Below, one piece after another: positions 1 to 8,359 of a stretch of DNA of 64,000 nucleotides (positions are counted from its first letter, which is position 1; each line of letters opens with the position of its first letter). Position numbers and translations under genes: made by a program. Location of the stretch: the NCBI GenBank assembly GCA_965249895.1, contig CBDFNC010000004.1:992001-1056000 (forward strand), in the 5' to 3' direction. The notes under the pieces are model-generated. The model was not told where the DNA came from and did not search any database. It worked only from the letters and a program-made list of their open reading frames with translations. The stretch is from CBDFNC01 sp965249895. GTDB lineage: Bacteria > Pseudomonadota > Gammaproteobacteria > Enterobacterales > CBDFNC01.

Positions 1-2
1 AA

Positions 3-683
3 AAAACCATCTACGGTGATGACCCGCAAAGCCAGTTTAATGAATACAACAGCCAGGGAGCGGACTGGCTCCATTTGGTGGACTTAGATGGCGCCAAAGA
101 TGTAACCAAACGTCAGCTGCAGGTGATCCGTTCACTGATAGCCAACACCCAGGCCAAAATACAGATTGGTGGCGGTGTGCGCAGCGAGCAAGACGTCAAA
201 GACTTGCTGGATGCAGGCGCAGAACGCGTAGTTATCGGCTCAACCGCCGTTAAGCAACCCGAGCTGGTTGCAGGCTGGATGGAAAAATACGGTGCGGAGC
301 ATATTGTATTGGCGCTGGATATTAATATTGATGAGCAGGGTAACAAGATTGTTGCCATCGCCGGCTGGCAGGAAGCCAGTGGCCAGACCATCGAAAGTCT
401 TATCGATATCTATGCCCCCGCAGGACTGAAACATGTCCTGTGTACGGATATTTCCCGTGACGGTACCCTGGCCGGCTCAAACGTCGAGCTGTATACCGAA
501 CTTGCCGAGCAATTTCCTGACATCTTATGGCAAGCCTCAGGCGGTATTGGCGGCCTTGATGATATCAGCGCAGTTGCCAAGTCCGGCGCCGCTGGCGTAA
601 TTGTTGGCCGCGCCCTGCTAGAAGGAAAATTCAATGTCGAACAGGCCATCGCTTGTTGGGCTGAAAATGAGGACGCCAAATAA
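3..683 (+). CDS. hisA: HisA, phosphoribosylformimino-AICAR isomerase (5' end cut off)
   Basis: This gene encodes the histidine biosynthesis isomerase that converts ProFAR to PRFAR, a cytosolic (beta/alpha)8 barrel. The reading frame is open from the first bases of the window, so roughly the first 20 residues of a protein of about 245 aa lie outside it. A TTG at 75 is inside the gene and is not the start. Visible signatures are HLVDLDGAKD near the beginning, QIGGGVRS, the second catalytic region DISRDGTLAG and a C-terminal phosphate-binding segment (ASGGIGGLDD, GVIVGRALLEGKF). The stop codon overlaps the ATG of hisF by one base, which indicates a translationally coupled his operon. Confidence 0.96.
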   Translation, partial: KTIYGDDPQSQFNEYNSQGADWLHLVDLDGAKDVTKRQLQVIRSLIANTQAKIQIGGGVRSEQDVKDLLDAGAERVVIGSTAVKQPELVAGWMEKYGAEHIVLALDINIDEQGNKIVAIAGWQEASGQTIESLIDIYAPAGLKHVLCTDISRDGTLAGSNVELYTELAEQFPDILWQASGGIGGLDDISAVAKSGAAGVIVGRALLEGKFNVEQAIACWAENEDAK

Positions 684-1456
684 TGCTAGCCAGACGTATT
701 ATTCCTTGCCTGGACGTTAAAGACGGTAAAGTGGTGAAAGGAGTAAAATTCCGAAACCACGAAATCGTTGGTGATATTGTCCCCCTCGCCGAGCGTTACG
801 CTCAGGAAGGCGCCGATGAGCTGGTATTTTACGATATTACCGCCAGCTCAGATTCCCGTGTGGTGGATAAATCCTGGGTTAGCCGAGTCGCAGAAGTAAT
901 CGATATCCCCTTCTGTGTAGCTGGTGGCATTAAAACCGAGCAAGATGCAAAACAAGTACTGGAATTTGGCGCCGATAAAGTATCCATCAACAGTCCTGCG
1001 CTGGCTGACCCCAGCCTGATCAATCGCCTTGCGGACAAATTTGGCGTGCAGTGTATTGTTGTGGGTATCGACAGCTATTACGATGAAAGAACCCAAACCT
1101 ATCAGGTAAAGCAGTTTACCGGTGATGAATCCCGTACCCGCACCACCAACTGGAATACCTTTGACTGGGTGAAAGAAGTACAATCACGCGGAGCCGGCGA
1201 AATAGTACTTAACGTAATGAATCAGGATGGCGTACGCTGTGGCTACGATTTGGCACAACTGTCTCGTGTTCGTGAAATTTGCCAGGTCCCCCTAATTGCA
1301 TCAGGTGGCGCCGGGGAAATGATCCACTTTGCCGATGTTTTTAACCAGGCAGATGTAGATGGCGCCCTGGCAGCCAGCGTATTCCATAAAGCCATTATCA
1401 ATATCGGCGAACTAAAGAACTACCTTAAAGATCAAGGTGTAGAGATAAGAATATGA
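683..1456 (+). CDS. hisF: HisF, imidazole glycerol phosphate synthase cyclase subunit
   Basis: HisF is the cyclase half of IGP synthase. It uses ammonia from HisH to convert PRFAR to imidazole glycerol phosphate and AICAR. At 257 aa it is full length for the family. The N-terminus LARRIIPCLDVKDGKVVKG carries the catalytic Asp of strand 1. FCVAGGIKT and LIASGGAGEM are the phosphate-binding turns, and the second catalytic Asp lies in VLNVMNQDG. The ATG overlaps the hisA stop by one base, and the 3' end overlaps hisIE by four bases (ATGA), so all three genes are probably one transcript. Confidence 0.98.
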   Translation: MLARRIIPCLDVKDGKVVKGVKFRNHEIVGDIVPLAERYAQEGADELVFYDITASSDSRVVDKSWVSRVAEVIDIPFCVAGGIKTEQDAKQVLEFGADKVSINSPALADPSLINRLADKFGVQCIVVGIDSYYDERTQTYQVKQFTGDESRTRTTNWNTFDWVKEVQSRGAGEIVLNVMNQDGVRCGYDLAQLSRVREICQVPLIASGGAGEMIHFADVFNQADVDGALAASVFHKAIINIGELKNYLKDQGVEIRI

Positions 1457-2067
1457 TAGATGAAAAACGAATCGCAGCCCTGAACTGGGAAAAAGTAGAC
1501 GGACTAATGCCCGTCGTCGTGCAGGACTTTGTTTCGGCGCAGGTACTGATGCTGGGTTATGTCAATAAAGAGGCGTTAGCGGCAACCCAAACGTCAGGGA
1601 ACGTCACTTTTTTCAGCCGAACCAAGAGCCGTCTCTGGTGCAAAGGCGAAACCTCAGGCAATTTCCTGAAAGTAGTGGAAATCACCGCAGACTGTGACAA
1701 CGACACTCTGCTGATCACCGCAAATCCAATCGGCCCAACCTGCCACCTGGGTACTCAGAGCTGTTTTGAGCCAGAGCAGCAACCCGCCATGAGCTTTATC
1801 GCTGAATTGGAGCAATTCCTGGCGGCCCGTAAGGGTGCCGATCCAGAAACCAGTTACACCGCAAGCCTGTTTGCCAAAGGCACCAAACGTATCTCACAAA
1901 AAGTTGGTGAAGAAGGTGTTGAAGTGGCGCTGGCTGCCATGGCCAAAGACAGAGATGAGCTGATTTGTGAAAGTGCCGATCTGATTTATCACCTGACGGT
2001 TTTACTGCAAAACGAAGGTGTGAGCCTGGAAGACGTGGTGAACAAATTAAAAGAGCGACATAAATAG
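1453..2067 (+). CDS. hisI: HisIE, bifunctional PRA-CH / PRA-PH
   Basis: This bifunctional enzyme performs the second and third steps of histidine synthesis: pyrophosphohydrolysis of PR-ATP and ring opening of PR-AMP. Residues 1 to about 115 form the HisI domain, with WCKGETSGN, the metal-binding stretch DCDNDTLL and the Zn-ligand region PTCHLGTQSCF. Residues about 115 to 204 form the HisE MazG-like helical domain, with KVGEEGVEVALAA and ESADLIYHL. The length of 204 aa is typical of the fused proteobacterial enzyme. It is the last gene of the his operon and is followed at once by a strong terminator. Confidence 0.98.
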   Translation: MIDEKRIAALNWEKVDGLMPVVVQDFVSAQVLMLGYVNKEALAATQTSGNVTFFSRTKSRLWCKGETSGNFLKVVEITADCDNDTLLITANPIGPTCHLGTQSCFEPEQQPAMSFIAELEQFLAARKGADPETSYTASLFAKGTKRISQKVGEEGVEVALAAMAKDRDELICESADLIYHLTVLLQNEGVSLEDVVNKLKERHK

Positions 2068-2086
2068 TCTTTGTTCAGCGTTAACT

Positions 2087-2108
2087 GGCCGCAGCAGCGG
2101 CCTTTTTT
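2087..2108 (+). terminator. Rho-independent terminator of the his operon
   Basis: A perfect six-base-pair G+C stem (GGCCGC / GCGGCC) with a four-base loop is followed by six T residues, 20 bases after the hisIE stop. Confidence 0.92.
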
Positions 2109-2355
2109 ATATCCAACTTTCTACTTCCCCGCTGAAATCCGCCAAAAGGAATGCTTTACTGAAGGTTTTAGAAATTAAAGGTCACGATTAGTATCACTGG
2201 AAACACATAACTAAAACATATACATGACTGCCGGTTATCATTTACATAACTTATTGAACCAACAGATAGATCTCCCGCCATATTTTCTGCTATAAAGTGC
2301 TCACTTTAGTTAAACAGATAAAAATTCTCGAAAGCACTCCACAATAGGACTCAGT

Positions 2356-3561
2356 ATGAGCACAACACAAACACTAATACACAGGGTTACTTCTGGTAGC
2401 CTGGTGAGCCAAATCGTAATAGGTATAGTTGCAGGTGTGCTGCTTGCCAGCATTACCCCACAAGCAGCGGGCTCAGTTTCTGTTCTTGGCGGGTTATTTG
2501 TCGGCGCGCTAAAAGCTGTCGCGCCTATCCTGGTATTTGTTTTAGTGGCATCGTCCATTGCAAACCAGAAAAAAGGTGCAAAAACCAATATGCGCCCTAT
2601 CATCCTGCTCTACCTTTGCGGCACGTTCGCCGCGGCCCTGGTTGCAGTGTCCTTCAGTTTTATGTTTCCCACCCAATTAACCCTGGTGACCAATAGCGCA
2701 AGCGCTAATCCACCTGAAGGAATTGGAGAAGTACTGCATACATTGGTGTTTAATATTGTCGATAACCCGGTTAATGCATTGGTTAACAGCAACTTCATCG
2801 GTATTTTAGCTTGGGCTATCGGCCTTGGCTTTGCGTTTCAGCATGCATCGGAAAACACCAAGAAAGGCCTTTCTGACTTGGCTGAAGGGGTATCCTTTAT
2901 TGTTCGCTTTGTGATCCGCTTGGCGCCTTTAGGTATCTTTGGATTAGTCGCAACTACCTTCGCTGAAACCGGTTTCTCTGCATTGGCAGGTTACTCTCAC
3001 CTGTTGGCTGTGCTGTTAGGTTCGATGATATTTATCGCCCTGGTAGTAAATCCGCTTATCGTATTTATTAAAACCAAGCGCAACCCTTACCCACTGGTCT
3101 TTACCTGTATCCGTGAAAGTGGCGTCACAGCATTCTTTACCCGTAGCTCTGCGGCCAATATTCCGGTAAATATGCAGCTTTGTAAGAAGCTGAAACTACA
3201 CGAAGACACCTATTCGGTGTCCATCCCACTTGGGGCCACCATTAATATGGCCGGTGCTGCTATCACTATTACCACACTGACACTTGCAGCTGTGCATACT
3301 CTGGGTATGGAAGTGGATTTAGGCACCGCTCTGTTACTGAGTATCATCGCTTCTGTATCAGCCTGCGGCGCATCTGGCGTGGCGGGTGGATCACTCTTGC
3401 TGATCCCACTGGCTTGTAGCCTGTTTGGGATAGATAACGACGTAGCAATGCAGGTTGTCGCGGTTGGCTTTATTATTGGCGTAGTGCAGGACTCGGCAGA
3501 AACTGCTTTGAACAGCTCTACGGATGTACTCTTCACCGCTGCTTCTGACAAAGCGGCCTAA
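2356..3561 (+). CDS. sstT: SstT, sodium:serine/threonine symporter
   Basis: SstT is an inner-membrane transporter of the DAACS family that takes up serine and threonine with sodium. The 401-aa protein is hydrophobic throughout, with eight to nine membrane segments and two re-entrant loops. The family-typical N-terminus SLVSQIVIGIVAGVLLA is followed by VLVASSIANQ. The C-terminal serine-rich and NMAGA regions (PLGATINMAGAAITI, ACGASGVAGGSLLLIP) form the substrate and Na+ site. The ATG is preceded by TAGGACTC. The gene stands alone, between the his terminator and a hairpin at 3579-3612. Confidence 0.96.
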   Translation: MSTTQTLIHRVTSGSLVSQIVIGIVAGVLLASITPQAAGSVSVLGGLFVGALKAVAPILVFVLVASSIANQKKGAKTNMRPIILLYLCGTFAAALVAVSFSFMFPTQLTLVTNSASANPPEGIGEVLHTLVFNIVDNPVNALVNSNFIGILAWAIGLGFAFQHASENTKKGLSDLAEGVSFIVRFVIRLAPLGIFGLVATTFAETGFSALAGYSHLLAVLLGSMIFIALVVNPLIVFIKTKRNPYPLVFTCIRESGVTAFFTRSSAANIPVNMQLCKKLKLHEDTYSVSIPLGATINMAGAAITITTLTLAAVHTLGMEVDLGTALLLSIIASVSACGASGVAGGSLLLIPLACSLFGIDNDVAMQVVAVGFIIGVVQDSAETALNSSTDVLFTAASDKAA

Positions 3562-3578
3562 CATAGCGAAACCCGTTT

Positions 3579-3612
3579 ATGACCACCTGACTTACATCAG
3601 TCCGGTGGTCAT
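3579..3612. terminator. Hairpin between convergent sstT and the M14 gene
   Basis: A perfect nine-base-pair stem ATGACCACC/GGTGGTCAT encloses a smaller CTGA/TCAG stem and lies 18 bases after the sstT stop. There is no clear T run, so it could be a bidirectional, weaker terminator or a transcript-end stabiliser. Confidence 0.55.
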
Positions 3613-3650
3613 AGATATTACGCTTAAATCAGTAAACGCTTCGGCTGAAT

Positions 3651-4775
3651 TTATAGCCTGTCGATTAGCTTATAAAGTGCATCCAAATTAGCCTGTCCCA
3701 ATTTACGGCTTCGCTCTGGCGACCAACCTTCCTCTACATCAGGGGTATCCTTGGTATCTTTAAACGGCAATTCCAATGTCATGGAAAGGCTGTCGAATTC
3801 TTCACTCAGGAAATTAGTGCCTACCGTCATATTGGCTTCACCCGGTTTATCGACGTCATAACCAAATTCTGTTTGGAAGTCAGGGCTCGCCTGCATCAGC
3901 GCCTGCTTGTAACCATCCAGCAACTGCTGCTGTTTTTCAGTCCAGCTTGGAATGCCTTCACCACCAGCAATAAAGTTATACGGCAAGGCTTCGTCGCCAT
4001 GTACATCCAGACAGAAATCCAGACCCGTTTGCTTCATTTTTTCTAGCACCAAAAACACTTCCGGGCTGCGCTCCATGCTTGGTGTTTGCCACTCACGGTT
4101 CAGGTTGGCGCCACCGGCATTGGTACGTAAATGACCACGTCGGCTACCATCCGGGTTCATATTCGGCACAATATAAAATACTGCTTTTCTTCTTAGCTCT
4201 CTGGCTACCGGATCCGAGCTATCGAGTAGACGCTGCAACAAACCTTCCATCAGCCATTCCGCCATGGTTTCGCCTGGGTGCTGACGAGCAATGATCCAGC
4301 ATACTTTCTTGCCTTCTTGATGCTCACCCACCTGCAACAAATCCATATCTTGCCCATCCAGGGTTTGACCCAGATTTTCGTAAGAAACCAGATCAGACGT
4401 TTGCGCTAGCGCTATTAGATCGTGATGCCTGTCCATTGAATATGGAGCAAAATAAGCGTAATAAACCGAATCAAATTCAGGCTCATGTTTGATTGTGACC
4501 GTCTGGCCATCAAACTCGGTATCCACTCTAAACCAGTACTCTCGGTCATAGGAGGCCACCGCTTGATAGTCTGTCCAACCACCCTGATATGCAGCACCGC
4601 CCGCATTGGTCAGTTTAAATTGGCAAGCCTGTTCCTTGGCGCCAGTAACCCGAAAATGGAACCACTGGTAAAAATCAGAATTATTGTCCTGGTTGATTTC
4701 TAAACGAATATCGGTAGGGTCATCACAGCTTAGGCAGCTAATATTGCCGCTATCGAAATTACTACTTATTTTCAT
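3651..4775 (-). CDS. M14 zinc carboxypeptidase, cytosolic (CCP-like) subfamily
   Basis: This is a zinc metallocarboxypeptidase of the M14 family, resembling bacterial relatives of the cytosolic carboxypeptidases. Residues 1 to about 120 form an all-beta N-terminal domain typical of this subfamily (QWFHFRVTG, YYAYFAPYS). The catalytic domain follows. Zinc ligands are H166 and E169 in RQHPGETMAEW and H259 in DVHGDE, substrate-binding residues lie in NMNPDGSRRGH and NLNRE, and the general base is E335 in TLELPFKD. There is no signal peptide, so it is probably cytosolic. The natural substrate is unknown. The family is secure; peptide or protein C-terminal trimming is inference. Confidence 0.9.
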   Translation of the reverse strand: MKISSNFDSGNISCLSCDDPTDIRLEINQDNNSDFYQWFHFRVTGAKEQACQFKLTNAGGAAYQGGWTDYQAVASYDREYWFRVDTEFDGQTVTIKHEPEFDSVYYAYFAPYSMDRHHDLIALAQTSDLVSYENLGQTLDGQDMDLLQVGEHQEGKKVCWIIARQHPGETMAEWLMEGLLQRLLDSSDPVARELRRKAVFYIVPNMNPDGSRRGHLRTNAGGANLNREWQTPSMERSPEVFLVLEKMKQTGLDFCLDVHGDEALPYNFIAGGEGIPSWTEKQQQLLDGYKQALMQASPDFQTEFGYDVDKPGEANMTVGTNFLSEEFDSLSMTLELPFKDTKDTPDVEEGWSPERSRKLGQANLDALYKLIDRL

Positions 4776-5371
4776 CTTTCAGGCCTTATATTTGGTATGA
4801 GGTAGACATGCCCGGTAAATCTGTTGGGAATTAACCAGTTTAATAGCACGTTTAAACACCTTGATTCTAAATAGGACGGAATAAAAAGCCAACCATAGTT
4901 CGCATCCAATATAACGATTCCGGAATAATCACCTAAATAAGCCCATTTTTTAGCCGAAACAAATAAACCCCCAGTTTGACTCGTGTCCATTTTGGAACGC
5001 TCGGTTTTCGTCCTCGCGCGTGGTGGCACGACATTTCGGCCCATACCAGGCAAGTGCCAATGACAGGGAGTGCTACCATAGTGCGGTTAACATTTAGCTA
5101 TGGTGCAACAACGAAGTTTGATTTCTAAGAAAATGCGAGAATGACAAGATAACGTCCATCCTGAAACAGGGTATTCGGAAAGCTGAGCTGTGCGCTAGTA
5201 GAAGCTGAACTTGTTCGGCGAACCTTGCGACCACTGGCTTCGCCCTTTTTGCCTACAAAGAGGCATCCGCTCCTACGACGTTCGCAACTTTTGCCGTTAA
5301 TTGGCCCAGGATCGGCGTTTCAGGACGGACACTGGCTAAACGAGTATTCAACCCATCACCGGTAAATTTGC
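4776..5371. other. Gene-free interval with dispersed repeats
   Basis: There is no convincing gene in these 596 bases. The stretch 4985-5060 resembles the inner module of the repeats near 22.0, 25.3 and 31.8 kb (GTGGTGG..CGACAT followed by an AATGACA end). The part from 5153 is a more complete repeat copy, listed separately. Confidence 0.6.
5153..5334. repeat. MITE-like dispersed repeat, copy at 5.2 kb
   Basis: The element begins GTCCATCCTGAAAC and ends with the inverted form GTTTCAGGACGGAC, giving imperfect terminal inverted repeats about 180 bases apart. The interior (GGAAAGCTGA.CTGTGCGCT, CCACTGGCTTCGC, TCGCAACTTTTGCCGTTAA, TGGCCCAGGATCG) closely matches the copy at 25391-25575. It has no coding capacity. 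Confidence 0.75.
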
Positions 5372-5650
5372 CTATGTGAGAGACAACCTTTCCCCCTTGT
5401 TCATATAGGTAGTGCAGGCAACACGAAGCAAAGAACTGAAATTGTTTACGCTGCCTCGCTTAAGCAAAACTTCGTCATACATAGTCGACAGGAACTCTGA
5501 GAGCTTCAATTCCGCATCCGCAGCAATTTGCTCTATAATTTTCCAGAATACGGCTTCCAGACGGATACTTGTCACCAAACCATTCATACGAATTGAACGG
5601 GTTTTTAGTTCAAACAATTCAGGCTCTGCACCCGAGTATATCTCACACAT
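5372..5650 (-). CDS. Ribbon-helix-helix domain protein
   Basis: This small 92-aa protein has the pattern of the bacterial RHH_4-type ribbon-helix-helix domain. A basic strand (TRSIRMNGLVTSIRLE) is followed by two helices (FWKIIEQIAADAEL, LSEFLSTMYDEVLL) and a family-typical serine/leucine helix (NNFSSLLRVACTTYM). Such proteins are presumed DNA-binding regulators, but the target of this subfamily is unknown to me. The ATG is preceded by AGGTAGGG. No toxin partner is adjacent, so an antitoxin role is not supported. Confidence 0.82.
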   Translation of the reverse strand: MCEIYSGAEPELFELKTRSIRMNGLVTSIRLEAVFWKIIEQIAADAELKLSEFLSTMYDEVLLKRGSVNNFSSLLRVACTTYMNKGERLSLT

Positions 5651-5740
5651 GACACCCTACCTATTCGATGAATTGCATTCGGATCACCAGCCGAATGCTT
5701 ATAGATAGGCTCATTTAGCCACGATTGCAATGGCTAATTG

Positions 5741-6298
5741 TTACAACAGCGCATTAAATTGGCGTAACCATTCAGGATGAGCAGGCCAGGCCGGGGCTGT
5801 CACCAGATTACCATCTGTCACTGCCCCATCAATCTCGATATCAGCATATTCGCCACCAGCAGCAACAACTTCGGGAGCACATGCGGGATATGCCGAGACT
5901 CTTTTTCCTTCGACTAAACCTGCCGCAGTCAGTAGCTGGGCACCATGACAAATGGCAGCGATGGGTTTATTGGCATTTTGAAAGTCTTGCACCAATGAAA
6001 TAACACTGGCATCCAGACGCAAATATTCAGGCGCCCTACCACCGGGCAACAATAACGCGTCAAAATCTGCTTCCGCCACACCAGCATAGTCACCGTTTAA
6101 GGTAAAATTGTGACCCGGTTTTTCGGTATAAGTCTGGTCCCCTTCGAAGTCATGTATTGCAGTCTTAACCTGATCACCCTGCTGCTTATTCGGGCACACA
6201 ACAACCACATCGTGTCCCAACACTTGCAGGGCCTGAAATGGCACCATCAATTCATAGTCTTCTACAAAATCACCCGCGACAATCAGTACCTTACTCAT
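5741..6298 (-). CDS. DJ-1/PfpI family protein
   Basis: This 185-aa protein is a member of the DJ-1/PfpI class I glutamine amidotransferase-like superfamily. The conserved acidic residue E15 lies in GDFVEDYE, and the nucleophile is C117 in the elbow AICHGAQ, followed by H118. LLLPGGRAPEYLR is typical of PfpI-type members. These proteins are variously annotated as intracellular protease, chaperone or deglycase, and the sequence alone does not decide the activity. I chose the ATG at 6298, which has GGAGAG just upstream, over an in-frame start 13 codons earlier that lacks a good ribosome site. Confidence 0.9.
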   Translation of the reverse strand: MSKVLIVAGDFVEDYELMVPFQALQVLGHDVVVVCPNKQQGDQVKTAIHDFEGDQTYTEKPGHNFTLNGDYAGVAEADFDALLLPGGRAPEYLRLDASVISLVQDFQNANKPIAAICHGAQLLTAAGLVEGKRVSAYPACAPEVVAAGGEYADIEIDGAVTDGNLVTAPAWPAHPEWLRQFNALL

Positions 6299-6404
6299 AT
6301 TGAGCTCTCCACAACATTTAATTAACAAGAACACCATTGTATTAACTAATTGTGGACAAGGGGTAGTAACGGAATACTACAATGAAATTTGACCGTTGGA
6401 CCAA

Positions 6405-6450
6405 ACTCGTTCGGCGAATATAGCGATGGCAGTATTCGCCCTATTACTCG
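6405..6450. repeat. Short dispersed-repeat fragment
   Basis: It contains TTCGGCGAATATAGCGATG followed by a near-complementary ATTCGCC end, forming a small hairpin. The same 19 bases recur at about 29112, and a diverged version lies inside the 5.2 kb repeat. Confidence 0.6.
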
Positions 6451-6519
6451 CAAAAAAGGCATCAGTTTTCGCCGGATTTAAGGCGTTGTACGCCTGGCCG
6501 CGAACCTTCACACTAAAGG

Positions 6520-7155
6520 CTATTTTTCCAACTTGGCAATAAACCGGTTTGATTCTTCGATGGAAGCATTCATCTCTTTTAACAAACTACCGATGTCCAA
6601 TTTAAGACTGTCAAATTCCCCTTCTATGGCGCCAATCGCGTGGGCATTCAGGTTATGTTTTAGAAACAACATATTATCTTTTAACGCTGTGAGTACCGGC
6701 ACCATTTTACTTTCTGCTTTGCGCATGCTTTTCATTAACCGGCTATAATTTCGCTTGGTTTCCTTCAGTTTATTGGCACTGGACTGGCGATAGCTGGCTT
6801 TGGTGATTTGGGTAAGTTCGTCCTCCCACTCATCAAACAGGGCCTCCGCCACACCCTCAACCTTATTAATGCGTTTACTCACCAGATCAGCGGCATCTTG
6901 GGCTGACTCATATTCATCCCTGGTTTTGTTATACGCAGCTTCCAGATCACCGCCGTCGTGAGAAATAAGGGTGCTCAGCTCTTCCAACGCCGACGTAAAC
7001 TCTTTCTGCGCATCGATTTGCGCTTCTTTCGCGTCTTCAACCCTGTCAACCATAATGTCGCGCTTATGGATCCCGACCTGTTCCATAGCGCCATAATATG
7101 CAGACTGGCAACCTGACAGCAGGAGTAAAACCAATACAATTGGGGGAAATTTCAT
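6520..7155 (-). CDS. DUF2959-family lipoprotein
   Basis: This 211-aa predicted lipoprotein has a signal peptide ending in the lipobox LLSGC, with the lipidated Cys at residue 16. The mature part is almost entirely helical and charged (VDRVEDAKEAQIDAQ, EFTSALEEL, a long coiled coil to the C-terminus), as expected for the DUF2959 family of marine gammaproteobacteria. The function is unknown, and periplasmic anchoring to a membrane is inferred from the lipobox. The start lies directly next to the stop of the small membrane protein upstream, which suggests a two-gene transcript. Confidence 0.85.
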   Translation of the reverse strand: MKFPPIVLVLLLLSGCQSAYYGAMEQVGIHKRDIMVDRVEDAKEAQIDAQKEFTSALEELSTLISHDGGDLEAAYNKTRDEYESAQDAADLVSKRINKVEGVAEALFDEWEDELTQITKASYRQSSANKLKETKRNYSRLMKSMRKAESKMVPVLTALKDNMLFLKHNLNAHAIGAIEGEFDSLKLDIGSLLKEMNASIEESNRFIAKLEK

Positions 7156-7380
7156 CTATTCCATTCCTTTGTAACGAGCCGCGTTAATAATGCTCCATAA
7201 ATGCGCGATGGCGGCAATCACCAGGGGAACAACCAAAGCCCACAGGAAATAACCTACCGACGTCACCACAAAAAACAGAATAGCCATCAGGAAGCGGCCC
7301 TGTACAAGCTGGCCCAAACCCGGGATAAAAAAACTGCAAATGGCGGCAATTACATTACCTGTACTACCTTGCTTTGACAT
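7156..7380 (-). CDS. Small TM2-like membrane protein
   Basis: This 74-aa protein has two membrane-spanning segments: AAICSFFIPGLGQLVQG leading into ILFFVVTSVGYFLWALV, then VIAAIAHLWSIINA. The motif IPGLGQLVQGR is typical of TM2-like small proteins, whose function is generally unknown. It ends one base before the start of the DUF2959 lipoprotein, so the two are probably co-expressed. The upstream GGAAGAACC provides a plausible ribosome site. Confidence 0.78.
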   Translation of the reverse strand: MSKQGSTGNVIAAICSFFIPGLGQLVQGRFLMAILFFVVTSVGYFLWALVVPLVIAAIAHLWSIINAARYKGME

Positions 7381-7489
7381 GGTTCTTCCTTCGCATCAAA
7401 TATTCACGCCAACAGCATACTGAAGCGAACCCTAACATCAAGGGTTTACATAAAAATATAGGAGTTTAGACGTGGGAATTAAGCAAGGA

Positions 7490-7506
7490 CCAGCCGCTAA
7501 GGCTGG
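7490..7506 (-). terminator. Hairpin downstream of ybaK-type gene
   Basis: Read on the minus strand, a CCAGCC/GGCTGG stem with a five-base loop lies just after the stop codon of the deacylase gene. The T run is poor, so the call is moderate. Confidence 0.5.
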
Positions 7507-7515
7507 CCATCTGTA

Positions 7516-8025
7516 TTAATGGGCAGTACGACTGCTGGGCACAAAGGTTTCACTACCGGCCCAGCGCCAACCATTGTCCAGGATGACGGGCTCTACCAGA
7601 GCAGCAAAGTCCACATAATCCATTTCTATTAATTCATCTAACGAGCCGGAATTGAAACAAATGCTCGCCTGCTCTTCAAACACGCTGGCGACATAAACTT
7701 CCATACCAAACAGGTTACCAAAAGGAGGCATTGCACCGACTTCACATTGAGGAAAATGATTACGAAACTCTCGCTCTCTGGCCAGTTCTACTTTTTTCGC
7801 GCCCATTTCCTGGGCTAGTCGTTGAAAATCGATAATAAAAGGCGCCGGTACCACGACCATCTTCATTTGGTTATCAGCCTTCACTATTACTGTCTTCGCT
7901 AATTTCATGCCGGAGATATGTGCGTTCTCAGCGATTTCCTGGGCGGTATAAGCGGCGACATGGTGGCGGATAGCATAGGGAATTTGATGCTTTGACAACA
8001 ATTGATCGAGTTGAGGTTGGATCAT
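7516..8025 (-). CDS. YbaK/ProX-type aminoacyl-tRNA deacylase domain protein
   Basis: This free-standing 169-aa protein belongs to the YbaK/aminoacyl-tRNA synthetase-associated domain family, which hydrolyses mischarged tRNAs in trans. The family pattern is visible in AAYTAQEIAENAHISG, the lysine-containing strand AKTVIVKAD, CEVGAMPPFG and IDYVDFAAL-like endings. The length fits stand-alone editing domains. Which tRNA it edits cannot be read from the sequence. It has its own upstream region and a hairpin after the stop, so it is probably monocistronic. Confidence 0.86.
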   Translation of the reverse strand: MIQPQLDQLLSKHQIPYAIRHHVAAYTAQEIAENAHISGMKLAKTVIVKADNQMKMVVVPAPFIIDFQRLAQEMGAKKVELAREREFRNHFPQCEVGAMPPFGNLFGMEVYVASVFEEQASICFNSGSLDELIEMDYVDFAALVEPVILDNGWRWAGSETFVPSSRTAH

Positions 8026-8359
8026 GTGTTACTCCTTGCCTCTAAGGCAACGTTAGGTCCACCCCTAAGTATAGCAATCGAAAAAGGGAGCCAAGCTGAC
8101 ACTCAAGTTTTTATGCTTTGGTTGTATTGTTAGTGCACAACACTTAGTACTTTATAATGTGTTCGAATTAACCTCTACTCTGTCGCTTGCCTGACAATCC
8201 AGTTAACGGGGGCTCTCCATTGGAAGGCAATGATGATTGAGAGTTCGTTTTTAATCCTTCGAATTCAGGCAGGATAAGCGTTGTTCACAAATAAAAAAGC
8301 GCAGCTATTTAGCTACGCTTTCTGGGTTTCACACCGCGCTATTTGCGGCAGGCATTAAC
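8026..8359. other. Intergenic region between pyk and the deacylase gene
   Basis: This 334-base interval has no gene. It holds the pyk terminator (8293-8320) and presumably the promoter of the deacylase gene, for which I see no clear boxes. Confidence 0.5.
8293..8320 (-). terminator. Terminator of pyruvate kinase gene
   Basis: On the minus strand a hairpin of the form AGCGTAGCT-aaat-AGCTGCGCT (one mismatch) is followed by six T residues. It starts about 40 bases after the pyk stop. Confidence 0.85.

Noticed and set aside
4772..5053. A 93-codon minus-strand open frame
   Set aside because: It runs over a dispersed-repeat module, has biased, low-complexity start (MPGMGRNVVPPRART) and no recognisable domain.
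5372..5650. An antitoxin of a toxin-antitoxin pair
   Set aside because: The RHH protein has no adjacent toxin-like small gene; its neighbour is a PfpI-type protein and a repeat.
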